A stretch of DNA of 35,550 nt from NCBI GenBank assembly GCA_030428965.1, contig JAUIEE010000004.1, forward strand, positions 1 to 35,550, written 5' to 3'. Shown here in pieces: positions 1-8,776 of this stretch. This DNA comes from a bacterium. Its GTDB lineage: Bacteria > Planctomycetota > UBA1135 > GCA-002686595. The notes beneath the pieces were generated by a model that saw only the letters and a program-made list of their open reading frames with translations, was not told where the DNA came from and did no database searches. Within the stretch, counting starts at the first letter, position 1; each line of letters begins with the position of its first letter. Made by a program: the position numbers and the translations under genes.

Positions 1-1131
1 AAGGAGCGCTGCACCTCGAGCTTGGAGGTCTACGAGGAGTTCCCCGAGTCGTTCGAAGTCGCCGCGCGCAGTGCGTACGGGGTCTCGGCTACGCCCCGTC
101 CCGAAGATCCGACCGGGGGCCCCGACCGCGCCAAGCTCGATGCAGGCAGCGAGGTGGTCTTGACCAGGAGCTACCGTCCTTCCCTGCGTGGACTCTTCTC
201 GTTCGGTCGTCTCCGGGTGCGAGTGCGCAGCTCCTGGAACCTCATGCTGCGTCAATCGGTCTGGGAGAGCGAGCCGACCGTGGCCGTGGAGCCCGCCCTG
301 GCCAACCTGCACCGCACCCTGCGCCTGGCGGCCAGCGACCGCTGGCGGGATCTCGGGGTGCGGCTCTTGCGCCAAAGGGGCGGCGAGACGGAGTTCGAGT
401 CCCTGCGCGAGTACGTTCAAGGAGACGACATTCGCCGCGTGGACTGGAAGGCCTTCGCCCGTCGCGCCAAACCCATGGTGCGCCAGTACCAGGTCGAGCG
501 CGGACAGGAGCTGTTCCTTCTGGTCGATTGCGGGCGTCGCATGCGGGCGACCGCCGAGGAGGGCGAGCGGCGCGGCTGGAGCAAGCTGGATTGGGCCCTC
601 GACGCGGCCTTCGAGCTGGCCGCCGTTGCGCTGTCCAAGGGGGATCGGGTCGGTGCGGCCTGTTTCGATGCGCGCCTGAGCCCCTTCGTCGGAGCGGCCA
701 AGGGGGAGCGCCAGTTCACGCGTCTTTCCCAGGTTTTGTTTCCCGTGCAGCCCTCCGAGCGGGAGTCCGACCTGGCCCGTGCGCTGCGCGAGCTGGCCGC
801 CCGCCATCGTAGGAGGGCCACGGTCATCGTGATCTCCGACGTGGCGGATCCGCTGTCGGTCGCGCCCCAGAAGCAAGCGCTCCAGGCGGCCTCGCGCCGA
901 CATCGGATCGTGTTCGCCGCGCTGGATGATCCCCTCGTGCGCGAGGTTGCCGGCGGCGAGGCCGCCGCGCGCCCGGCCGTGCGTGCCGCGGCCCTGGAGC
1001 TGGTGGAGGACCGCCGGCGTTCCCTGGCGACCCTGGCGTCCAGTGGAGCACGCGTCCTGGACGCGTTGCCGGCGGACGCGGCTGCTCCTCTGCTCAGCGC
1101 GTGGCTGTCCGAGCGTCGTCGGGCGCGCTAG
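1..1131 (+). CDS. DUF58 domain-containing protein, 5' end truncated by window edge
   Basis: Frame open from base 1; motif GGETEFESLREYVQGDDIRRVDWKAFARRAKPMVRQYQVERGQELFLLVDCGRRM is typical of DUF58/vWA-like proteins. Confidence 0.9.
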   Translation, partial: KERCTSSLEVYEEFPESFEVAARSAYGVSATPRPEDPTGGPDRAKLDAGSEVVLTRSYRPSLRGLFSFGRLRVRVRSSWNLMLRQSVWESEPTVAVEPALANLHRTLRLAASDRWRDLGVRLLRQRGGETEFESLREYVQGDDIRRVDWKAFARRAKPMVRQYQVERGQELFLLVDCGRRMRATAEEGERRGWSKLDWALDAAFELAAVALSKGDRVGAACFDARLSPFVGAAKGERQFTRLSQVLFPVQPSERESDLARALRELAARHRRRATVIVISDVADPLSVAPQKQALQAASRRHRIVFAALDDPLVREVAGGEAAARPAVRAAALELVEDRRRSLATLASSGARVLDALPADAAAPLLSAWLSERRRAR

Positions 1132-2095
1132 CCCTGCGTCCCGCGAACAGGGCCCAGGCCAGGAGGAGGAGCCCCGTGCCCACGGCGACCGCGATGCGCA
1201 CGCCGAAGGGGGCGTGGGGACTGACGAAGCCTTCGATCAAGCCAGCCAGGAACAGCATGGGAAAGACCGGGGCCAACACCTCCAGCGCGTGTCGGCTCTC
1301 GAGCTGGAGGGCGTGGGAGCGGGTCCACGGGCCGGGCCGGATCCAGGCGCGGACCATGCACAGCCCGGCGGCCCCCGCGAGCAGGATGGCCTGGATCTCC
1401 AGCACCCCATGGCACCACAGGATCGAGGAGATCGCTCCCGCCTGGCCCCAGTGTCCGGCAACCGCCGTGTAGGTGCCCAGCATGAGCGAGTTGGTCGCCA
1501 GCAAGAGGACGTAGAGCGGCGGGACCAGGGCCGAGGCGAAGAACAGGATCCCCACGCCCATGTTGTGGACCATGATCCAGCCGGCCGTCTCGGGGGACTT
1601 GCCCAGGCCGAAGGTGAAGTTGCCCTGGAACGGTTCTCCGTCCGGCGTCTCCTGGAGCTGGCGAATCTCGGTCTCGACCATCTCCTGGCTCAAGAGGGAA
1701 GGTGCCAGGTCCAGGTCCCGCGATACTCCGAACCAGGCCAGGAGCGCCAGGCCGTAGAGGAGAGCTCCGGTCGTGGCCAGGAGGCGCCACTCGGAGCGCA
1801 GCGCCCTGGGGCTGCGCACGAAGAAGAGCGTGGTGAACCCATGCAGCCAGGACCTGGAGGTCGGCTCGTGTCGGCGGTAGAGGAGAGCGTGGGCGCGGGA
1901 GACGAGCCCCCGTGCCTGGGCCGCCCCGTGGGGATCGGTGCCCCGGGCTTCGAGTCGGGCCGTGATGGAGCAAGCCTGGCGGAAGAGGCGCGGCAACTGG
2001 GCCAGGTCCTCTTCGGAGAGCGAGCGGAGCCCGTGGCGCGCCCTGCCGAGCGCCGCACGCAGACGCCCCAAGCCTTCCTGGTCCGCCTTCTCCAT
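1094..2095 (-). CDS. Stage II sporulation protein M-like (SpoIIM/DUF95) integral membrane protein
   Basis: ORF 1094..2104; multi-TM protein with NFTFGLGKSPETAGWIMVHNMGVGILFFASALVPPLYVLLLATNSLMLGTYTAVA...HGVLEIQAILLAGAAG, typical of the SpoIIM family. Start at 2095 (MEKADQ) preferred because a TAGGAT box overlaps the upstream ATG at 2104. Confidence 0.85.
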   Translation of the reverse strand: MEKADQEGLGRLRAALGRARHGLRSLSEEDLAQLPRLFRQACSITARLEARGTDPHGAAQARGLVSRAHALLYRRHEPTSRSWLHGFTTLFFVRSPRALRSEWRLLATTGALLYGLALLAWFGVSRDLDLAPSLLSQEMVETEIRQLQETPDGEPFQGNFTFGLGKSPETAGWIMVHNMGVGILFFASALVPPLYVLLLATNSLMLGTYTAVAGHWGQAGAISSILWCHGVLEIQAILLAGAAGLCMVRAWIRPGPWTRSHALQLESRHALEVLAPVFPMLFLAGLIEGFVSPHAPFGVRIAVAVGTGLLLLAWALFAGRRASAPDDARTATR

Positions 2096-2190
2096 GGGGA
2101 GCATCCTACCTCACCCATGGCGCCGCGATCTTCGCACCTTCGCCGGAAGTCTGCGTGCCCGGGCTCCTCTGCGCTAGGATTCCCGGCGAG

Positions 2191-2982
2191 ATGCGCGAGC
2201 TGCACGTCGAGACCACCGAAGGGCTGATCCTGCGCTTCGAGCTGGCGGGGGCCGGATCCCGAACGGCGGCATCGCTCCTCGACTGCCTGCTCCTGTTCAT
2301 CGCCTTCTTCTTCCTCGGCATCTTCCTCGCCCTTCTCAGCTCGATCGACCCCACCGGGCTCTCGGGCTTCGGCGCCGGTCTCCTGGCCGGGGGGCTCCTG
2401 ATCGCTTCCTGTGCCTACCAGATCCTGTTCGGTGTCTTTCGCAACGGCCAGACGCCGGGCAAGAGCCTGTTGGGCCTGCGCGTCGCGGACGCCCAGGGGC
2501 ACTCGGCCTCCTGGGTGCAGCACGCCCTGCGCGGACTCTTCTGGCCCCTCGAGGTGTTGCTCCTGGTTCCGATCTCCCTCGGCATCCTCTTGATCGGAGC
2601 GACGGCCCGTCACCAGCGTCTGGGGGATCTGGTGGCCGGAACCCTGGTCCTGCGCACCCTCCGCAACCCGGAGAAGAGCGAGCCTTTCCCCGATCGTCGC
2701 TGGGAAGGGCTGATGGAGAAACGCCTCGAGCTGTCGCCGGCCCTGGCGACACGTTTCGATGAGCACGAGATCGGCTGGCTGCGGGGCTTCCACTCGCGCT
2801 CGGGAATCGGGAGCGAGGCGCGCGAGCGGATCCTGCTCAAGGCGGGTCCGGTGTTTCTCGAGCGGATCGGGGTGCAGCCTGGCCGGGATCCCCACCAGAT
2901 CGATCTCCTCCTGCGGGAACTCTACGTGTTCCTGCGGGAGTTCGGGCCGTCCTCGGGGGGCGGACGCAGCCTTCCGCGATAG
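2191..2982 (+). CDS. RDD family membrane protein
   Basis: LRFELAGAGSRTAASLLDCLLLF...FRNGQTPGKSLLGLRVADAQGHSASWVQHALRGLFWPLE...RHQRLGDLVAGTLVLR is characteristic of RDD proteins; internal ATG at 2191 preferred to 2155. Confidence 0.88.
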   Translation: MRELHVETTEGLILRFELAGAGSRTAASLLDCLLLFIAFFFLGIFLALLSSIDPTGLSGFGAGLLAGGLLIASCAYQILFGVFRNGQTPGKSLLGLRVADAQGHSASWVQHALRGLFWPLEVLLLVPISLGILLIGATARHQRLGDLVAGTLVLRTLRNPEKSEPFPDRRWEGLMEKRLELSPALATRFDEHEIGWLRGFHSRSGIGSEARERILLKAGPVFLERIGVQPGRDPHQIDLLLRELYVFLREFGPSSGGGRSLPR

Positions 2983-3818
2983 TTCTCCATGGCGCGGATG
3001 TCGTCCTCGTCGAAGCCTCGGCCCGGCTTGCCCATGTCCCACACCCGCGGACGACGCGCGCTGCCCGTCGCCTCGCGCTCCGGTTCGGCGGCAGGCTGGG
3101 AAGCCTCGGCCTGGGCGTAGCGCGAAGGATCGAATCCGGGACCTGGGCCGAAGGGCGTCTGTCCGTGGCGCACGCGAACGCTCATCAGCTCCCAGCCGCC
3201 CGAGATCCAGATGAAGGCGGTGAACACCAGCACCACGCACAGGGACTGGCGCGAGAAGAACATCAGAGAAACGGCCAGGATCGACAGCGAGAGGGCTACC
3301 CAGCGGCCGATGCGGACGGCCTTCTCGGTGGCGCTGACCCAGTCCGTCGAGCGCGCGAACCAGGCGCGCAGGAGACGGCCGCCGTCCATGGGGAACGCGG
3401 GCAACAGGTTCGAGACCCCCAGCAGCAGATTCACGAACACGGCCGCGATCAAGAGCACGCCGAGGGTCGGACCGGCCCAGGGTTTGAGGAGGACCGCCAC
3501 GGTGGCCGCTAGCGCGGCCAGGATCAGGTTGACCACCGGACCTGCGACCGCGACCAGGGCTTCCACTCTCGGGACCTCGGGCATGGCTTGCAGTCGTGCC
3601 ATGCCGCCCAGGGGCCAGAAGGTGATGTCCACCACTCGAATCCCGAAGCGCTTGGCCATGAGCCCGTGTCCCAGCTCGTGCAAGAGCACCGAGCCGAACA
3701 GGATCAGCAGCAGGCCGGGGGACTGCAGACTGCCGGAGAAGAGCAAGAGGAGCAGGCAGCTCCAGTGCAAGCGGATCGGGATGCCGAACGCGCTGCCGAT
3801 CCCGATCGATCCTTTCAC
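2922..3818 (-). CDS. Site-2 protease family (M50) membrane metalloprotease
   Basis: HELGH zinc motif and NLLPAFPMDGGRLLRAW second motif in a multi-TM protein; GTG start. Confidence 0.9.
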   Translation of the reverse strand: MKGSIGIGSAFGIPIRLHWSCLLLLLFSGSLQSPGLLLILFGSVLLHELGHGLMAKRFGIRVVDITFWPLGGMARLQAMPEVPRVEALVAVAGPVVNLILAALAATVAVLLKPWAGPTLGVLLIAAVFVNLLLGVSNLLPAFPMDGGRLLRAWFARSTDWVSATEKAVRIGRWVALSLSILAVSLMFFSRQSLCVVLVFTAFIWISGGWELMSVRVRHGQTPFGPGPGFDPSRYAQAEASQPAAEPEREATGSARRPRVWDMGKPGRGFDEDDIRAMENYRGRLRPPPEDGPNSRRNT

Positions 3819-3832
3819 AAGTAGGGGTCCTC

Positions 3833-3850
3833 GGGTCCTTGCAAGGGCCC
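3833..3850. promoter_or_regulatory. Near-palindrome gggtccttgcaagggccc in the M50/AOR divergent intergenic region, possible operator
   Basis: 18-bp inverted repeat with one mismatched pair, between divergent genes. Confidence 0.25.
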
Positions 3851-3969
3851 GTGCGCACCGGCGCGAGGGTGGACCCTAGGCCGCCACCCTCGCCACCACA
3901 AGCGGGGAAGTACGGGAAGGCTGGTCCGCTGCCTCTCGGTGCGGCTCGGGCTGTCCTAGAATGGTCTCC

Positions 3970-6090
3970 ATGCAGGCCCATGCCCACGGAAGCTCCCTGC
4001 GGGTGGTTCGTATCGCCCTCGACGACGAGGAGCGCCGCGGGCTGCGAACCCTTCCTTGGGAGTTCGAGTCGGACCCTTGCAGACGAATCGCCGCCTGGGG
4101 GGGGACGGCCCTCGGGCTCTCGGTTCTGCTCGAAGAGGCCGAGCGCGACCCCGGGTCTTCCGGGCCTTTTCTCGTGACCGTGGGACGCTGCGTGGCGCGG
4201 GGAGTTCCCACCGCGGCCCGCGCGAGTTTGCTGGGGCGCTCGCCCCTGTCCGGCCTGCTCTCGGAAGGACAGGTCGGAGGCTCCTTCGCCCTTCACCTGG
4301 CCGCCCACGCGGATGCCCTGTGGATCGAAGGGCGCACGGGCAGACTGGGGGCCGTGCTTTGGATCGACGCCGAAGGCGAGGTGACGCTGCGAAGCCTGCC
4401 CCAGCTGCTCGGTCTCGGGGCCCGGGCCACGGGCGAGAGCCTCGAGCGTGAGCTGGGTGCCTGCGCCTCCCTCGCCATCGGTCCCGCCGGCGAACGGGGA
4501 ATCGCCTTCGCGAACATCGGCACCGGGGAGGCGCAGCCGAGCTTCGTGGGTCGCGGAGGACTGGGGGCCCGGCTCGCAGCCTTCGGTCTCAAGGCCATCG
4601 CGGTGGCACGTCCCGCCGTGCCACCCTCCGGCCGAGGAGCGCGGGACCTGGTGGAACGGCTGGCAGCTTCGCCACGCCTGAAGCAACGCGCCCAGGGGGG
4701 GACCTTCGAGCTCTACCACGCCCACGCGGTACGCTCGGACCTGATGACGCCCGACGGACCTCTCGGCGCGGACGGGGCTCGCAAGCTGGTCCGCGAGAGC
4801 GAGGAGCAGCACGTGGGCCAGAAGGGCTGTCGCGGCTGTCCGACTCCGTGCGGCTGGATCTTCGAGCGCGACGAGGGGGAGCGTCAGGGGGCGCATTTCA
4901 GCGCTTCGTCGGCCCTCGGTACGGACCTCGGGTTCGATCGCTTCGGGCCCGCGCTCGAGCTCCTGGCGGCCTGCGACCGCTACGGACTCGACGCCAAGGA
5001 AAGCGGGGCGGTGTTGGCTCTGGCGGCGGGCGAGGCGGGGGGACCTACCTTCGGGGACGCTGCTTCCTTCCTGGAGGCGCTGCGGGCCATCGTGGAAGGG
5101 GATCCCCATGCGGAGCCCTGGCGCCAGGGTTCGGTGGGCCTGGCCCGCAGCCTCGGTCGTTTGGCCCAGCTGCCCCAAGCTCGCGGGCAGGCCGCGCGCT
5201 CGGGGTCTTCCCTGGCTGCGCTCCTGGGCCAGTGCGTGAGCTCGGCGGGGCCCGACCCGATGCGCAGCTTTCCCTTCCTGCTGGACGCGACCTCTCCGGA
5301 GTCCCTCGAACGCATCCTGGGCACGGCTTTCCCCCCGGGCACGGCCGAGCCCCGCAGTCCGGTGGGCAAGGGCGAGCTCGTCTTCTGGCACGAGAACCTC
5401 GTGACGGCCGTGGACATGACCGGCTTCTGTTCGTTCTCGATGGCCGGCCTGCTGGCGGACGAGGTCGCCGACGTCGACCAGCTGGCTGCCTGGATCCTGC
5501 CCGAGTCCTTGCTCGATCCTGCCGAGCCCGGTTGGAGCGCGACCGGGAAAGGGCGGCGGCTGTTCGCCGCAGGGGCCAACCTGGTTCTCTTGCGCCGGCG
5601 CATCAATCAGCTCTGGGGAGCGCCCGGGGATCAGGATCGGCCCGCCTGGGCCCGGGCCCGGTTGGAGCAACCCGGAATGCTGTCGGACTACCTCGAGCTG
5701 CGCGGCCTCGACGAAGAGGGCTATCCCGAGGCGTCCGCCCTCGATCGGTTGGGAAGCCCCGATCTCCTGCCCCCGGTGCGCAAGGCGCCGCGAGCGGAGG
5801 AGCGAGAGCCGCCGAGCGCTGCGCGCGCCCGCGGCACGGTCCACCTGCGTTCGGTCGGTGCCCTCGAGCGTGCGCTGGGTTCCGAGGCCAGCGTGTCCCT
5901 CGACCTTCCGGCCCCGGTCCTCGACGTGCTCGCGGCCAAAGCAGCGGAGAGTCCGGAGCTCGCGGGTCAACTCGTTCGCGACGGAAGGACGATCCCGTCG
6001 GTCTGGCGGGAGGGAAAGCGCTTGAATCCCGGCGACTGGGTCGAGGACGGCGACGTGCTCGAGCTGGTCGCGGCGATCAGCGGGGGCTAG
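3970..6090 (+). CDS. Aldehyde:ferredoxin oxidoreductase-family protein with C-terminal MoaD/ThiS-like ubiquitin-fold domain ending in GG
   Basis: GRGGLGARLAAFGLKAIAV (AOR N-domain), CRGCPTPC (CxxCxxxC cluster ligands), DMTGFCSFS (fourth Cys region). The tail GTVHLRSVGALERALG...SLDLPAPVLDVLAAKAAESPELAGQLVRDGRTIPSVWREGKRLNPGDWVEDGDVLELVAAISGG* resembles MoaD. ORF caller start is 3961; 3970 preferred. Confidence 0.85.
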   Translation: MQAHAHGSSLRVVRIALDDEERRGLRTLPWEFESDPCRRIAAWGGTALGLSVLLEEAERDPGSSGPFLVTVGRCVARGVPTAARASLLGRSPLSGLLSEGQVGGSFALHLAAHADALWIEGRTGRLGAVLWIDAEGEVTLRSLPQLLGLGARATGESLERELGACASLAIGPAGERGIAFANIGTGEAQPSFVGRGGLGARLAAFGLKAIAVARPAVPPSGRGARDLVERLAASPRLKQRAQGGTFELYHAHAVRSDLMTPDGPLGADGARKLVRESEEQHVGQKGCRGCPTPCGWIFERDEGERQGAHFSASSALGTDLGFDRFGPALELLAACDRYGLDAKESGAVLALAAGEAGGPTFGDAASFLEALRAIVEGDPHAEPWRQGSVGLARSLGRLAQLPQARGQAARSGSSLAALLGQCVSSAGPDPMRSFPFLLDATSPESLERILGTAFPPGTAEPRSPVGKGELVFWHENLVTAVDMTGFCSFSMAGLLADEVADVDQLAAWILPESLLDPAEPGWSATGKGRRLFAAGANLVLLRRRINQLWGAPGDQDRPAWARARLEQPGMLSDYLELRGLDEEGYPEASALDRLGSPDLLPPVRKAPRAEEREPPSAARARGTVHLRSVGALERALGSEASVSLDLPAPVLDVLAAKAAESPELAGQLVRDGRTIPSVWREGKRLNPGDWVEDGDVLELVAAISGG

Positions 6091-6539
6091 CCGAGGGCTT
6101 CCAGGGTCCAGCGCACGGCTTCGGCGGGGCTCGCGGCGACGCGCACCGCCGGATCGATCTCCCAGGAGCCCAGGCTGACCACGGGCTTGGCGCGCTTGAG
6201 GGCGTAGGCGATCTCGGACAGGGTTCCGTGCTCGCCGGCCACCGCGATGAAAGCCCGGGCCGTATTGGCGAGGATGGCGTTGCGCGCGTCGCCCATGCCG
6301 GTCGCGATGGCCAGCTCCACGTAGGGGTTGGCCTGCGCGGGATCCGGGCCCGGGAGGATGCCCACGACGTGACCGCCGGCCTCCCGCGCTCCGCGGGAAG
6401 CGGCCTCCATGACGCCGGTCAGCCCGCCGGTCACGACCGTATGGCCGGCTTCGGCCAGGAGGCGTCCCACCTCCCGGGCCCTGGCGGCCGCGGCTTCGTC
6501 GCAACGGGCCGCTCCGATGACGGCGATGGGGGTCTGCAT
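6087..6539 (-). CDS. TIGR00725/LOG-family (SLOG Rossmann) protein
   Basis: AVIGAARCDE...VVTGGLTGVMEAASRGAREAGGHVVGILPG...GMGDARNAILANTARAFIAVAGEHGTLSEIAYALKRAKPVVSLGSW. Confidence 0.88.
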   Translation of the reverse strand: MQTPIAVIGAARCDEAAAARAREVGRLLAEAGHTVVTGGLTGVMEAASRGAREAGGHVVGILPGPDPAQANPYVELAIATGMGDARNAILANTARAFIAVAGEHGTLSEIAYALKRAKPVVSLGSWEIDPAVRVAASPAEAVRWTLEALG

Positions 6540-6618
6540 GGAAAAAGCTTAGCGCCCGGGGCCGAAGTTCCAGGTGGGCTTTTGGAGCCGGGCCGTTCCG
6601 CCCGATAGCCTCGGGACG

Positions 6619-7674
6619 ATGAAGGTGCTGATCCTCAAGACGGGCGCCCTGGGCGATGTGCTGCGCACGACCTCGATCCTGCCCGGGCTCCACCGGCGCT
6701 ACGCGGGCTGCGAGGTGGTGTGGGTCACGGCCCGGGGAGCGGCCGACCTGGTCCAGCACCACCCTCGCGTCGCCAGGACCGAGCTCCTCGACCTGGGGGA
6801 CCCGGCGTCCTTCGAGGCCCTGGGCGAGAAGCTCGAGCGCGAGAGCTGGGGACGCATCCTGTCCTTCGACGACGAACAGCCCCTGTGCGACCTGGCCACG
6901 CGCCTGGCGGCCGTCTCTCCCGAGGGAGCCCTGTCCGGGGCCTACACCGATCCTGCCGGCCGTCGGGTCTACACCCACGACGTTTCGCCCTGGTTCGACA
7001 TGGGGCTGCTCTCGGTGCACGGCAAGGCCGAGGCCGATCGCCTCAAGGCCGCCAACGTCGAGACTCACCCGGCCATCTTCGCGCGCATGCTCGAGATCGA
7101 CATGGGGGAGCCCGAGCTGCCCCTGCCCGAGAAGGCCCACCGCTTCGCCAGGAACTTCGCGGCGCGCCACGAGCTCCATGCCGTGCGTCCCTTGATCGGA
7201 CTCAACACCGGGGCAGGCGGACGCTGGGACTCGAAGAAGCTGCCCGTCGAGCGGGTGGGCGAGCTGGTGGAGTCCCTCGACCAGGCGCTGGGTGGCAAGG
7301 TCACCTTCCTCCTGCTCGGTGGACCCGAGGAGCGCGAGCGCAACGACCGCATCCTGGCCCAGGCCCGGGGCGGCGCGCGCATCGTCGATGGGGGGACGGA
7401 CAACTCGCTGCTCGACTTCGCGGCCCTGGTCGACTCCCTCGACCTGCTCGTGACCAGCGACAGCCTGGCGCTCCACATGGCCGTGGCCCGCGAGGTGCCG
7501 GTGCTGGCCTTCTTCGCGCCGACCCCCGCCGAGGAGATCGAGCTGTACGGCCGTGGCAGCAAGGTGGCGAGCACGTCGCCGGACTACGCTTCTTACCGCT
7601 CCGACGCGGACACCTCGACCCTGACAACCGAGCGTCTGCTCGAAGCTGCCCTCGGCCTCCTGGCCGAGCGCTAG
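6619..7674 (+). CDS. Glycosyltransferase family 9 (heptosyltransferase-like) protein
   Basis: MKVLILKTGALGDVLRTTSILPGLHRRY N-terminus and ...LDLLVTSDSLALHMAVAREVPVLAFFAPTPAEEIELYGRGSKV C-terminal GT9 pattern. Confidence 0.88.
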   Translation: MKVLILKTGALGDVLRTTSILPGLHRRYAGCEVVWVTARGAADLVQHHPRVARTELLDLGDPASFEALGEKLERESWGRILSFDDEQPLCDLATRLAAVSPEGALSGAYTDPAGRRVYTHDVSPWFDMGLLSVHGKAEADRLKAANVETHPAIFARMLEIDMGEPELPLPEKAHRFARNFAARHELHAVRPLIGLNTGAGGRWDSKKLPVERVGELVESLDQALGGKVTFLLLGGPEERERNDRILAQARGGARIVDGGTDNSLLDFAALVDSLDLLVTSDSLALHMAVAREVPVLAFFAPTPAEEIELYGRGSKVASTSPDYASYRSDADTSTLTTERLLEAALGLLAER

Positions 7675-7752
7675 GCGCTCCGCGCACCCCGATTCCCATC
7701 GAGCGCCGCCGGGGGCTTGGTGCCGGACGCCGCTTGGACGTACCCTCTTGCG

Positions 7753-7959
7753 ATGGGGACGAAGTGGATCTGGTGGACGGCCAAGGCCCTCGAAGGCGGC
7801 GGCATGGTCGTCATCCTGGTCGGACTCTTGCTCTCGATTCAGCTCGGTTTCGAGGACGAGGGGCTGGAATCGATGCGCTACGAGGGCACCGCCCTGATGG
7901 TGGGCGGGGTGATGTTCTTCCTGGGCTGGCTCCTCGAGCGCAGCCTGGGGACGCGCTAG
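7753..7959 (+). CDS. Small membrane protein, two predicted TM segments
   Basis: MGTKWIWWTAKALEGGGMVVILVGLLLSIQLGF...GTALMVGGVMFFLGWLLERSLGTR; two hydrophobic stretches. Confidence 0.6.
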   Translation: MGTKWIWWTAKALEGGGMVVILVGLLLSIQLGFEDEGLESMRYEGTALMVGGVMFFLGWLLERSLGTR

Positions 7960-7983
7960 GGCGCCGAATCCTGAATCGCCCCG

Positions 7984-8769
7984 CTAGGGGAGCCGCGTGC
8001 GTCCGCTCCAGCGCTCTTCGTCTTCGCAGGCGATGGCCAGGCCCGGCCCGCTCTCCGGCAGCTGCGCCAGGAGTTCTCCGCTCTGCGACCAGATCGCGCT
8101 GTGCCCGGCCGAGGGGAGGCCTCCGGTGGGGCCGCCGTAGTTGGCGAGGACGACGGCCAGGGAGTGCTGAATGGCATAACCGCGCAGCCGCTCTTCTTCG
8201 GCTCGGAGCTCCCCCGGGGTGAAGAACATGCTGGCCAGGTAGCTCCGCGCTCCCCGTCGCGCGGCCCGGAGCGGATGCTCGGCGTCCCCCGTGTCGGCGC
8301 AGATCGCGATGGACGCGAAGTGTTCGTCGATCCGAACGAGCTCATCGCGCTCTCCGGGGCAAAAGACGGACGGCTCCGGGGGAGGCACGGCTCCGCCCGG
8401 ATTCACTTCCGGGGGGAAGGCGCCCAGGCGCCGTTTCGTGGTCAGGCCCAGGTGTCCATCGGGGCACAGGACGAAGGCGCCGATGTGCAGCTTCTCGCCT
8501 GAGCGGACCGGCGCTCCCACGACCAGGGTCACGCCGCCGGAGGCGGCGCGAGCGCGGAGCGGATCGAGCCGCGCATCGTCTTCGGTGAAGGCCAGGGCCG
8601 GGGCCAGGTCGAGCTCGTAGCCCGTGAGGGAGAGCTCGGGGAACACGAGCAGCTGCACGTCCTCGCCGGCCGCGGCGTCCACCAGGTCCAGGTGGCGGCG
8701 GGTGTTGGTCGCGACGTCTCCCCGCACGGGGACCGTCTGGGCTGCCGCGAGGGAACGCGAGGAGCTCAT
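7984..8769 (-). CDS. Carbon-nitrogen hydrolase (nitrilase superfamily)
   Basis: Candidate Glu-Lys-Cys triad contexts: VFPELSLTGYE, LTTKRRLG, IAICADTGD. Confidence 0.88.
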   Translation of the reverse strand: MSSSRSLAAAQTVPVRGDVATNTRRHLDLVDAAAGEDVQLLVFPELSLTGYELDLAPALAFTEDDARLDPLRARAASGGVTLVVGAPVRSGEKLHIGAFVLCPDGHLGLTTKRRLGAFPPEVNPGGAVPPPEPSVFCPGERDELVRIDEHFASIAICADTGDAEHPLRAARRGARSYLASMFFTPGELRAEEERLRGYAIQHSLAVVLANYGGPTGGLPSAGHSAIWSQSGELLAQLPESGPGLAIACEDEERWSGRTRLP

Positions 8770-8776
8770 CGCTCGG

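Noticed and set aside
1690-7476. 1928-aa minus-strand ORF
   Set aside because: Spans several well-supported genes in another frame; low-complexity Arg/Gly/Pro/Ala composition typical of high-GC shadow ORFs.
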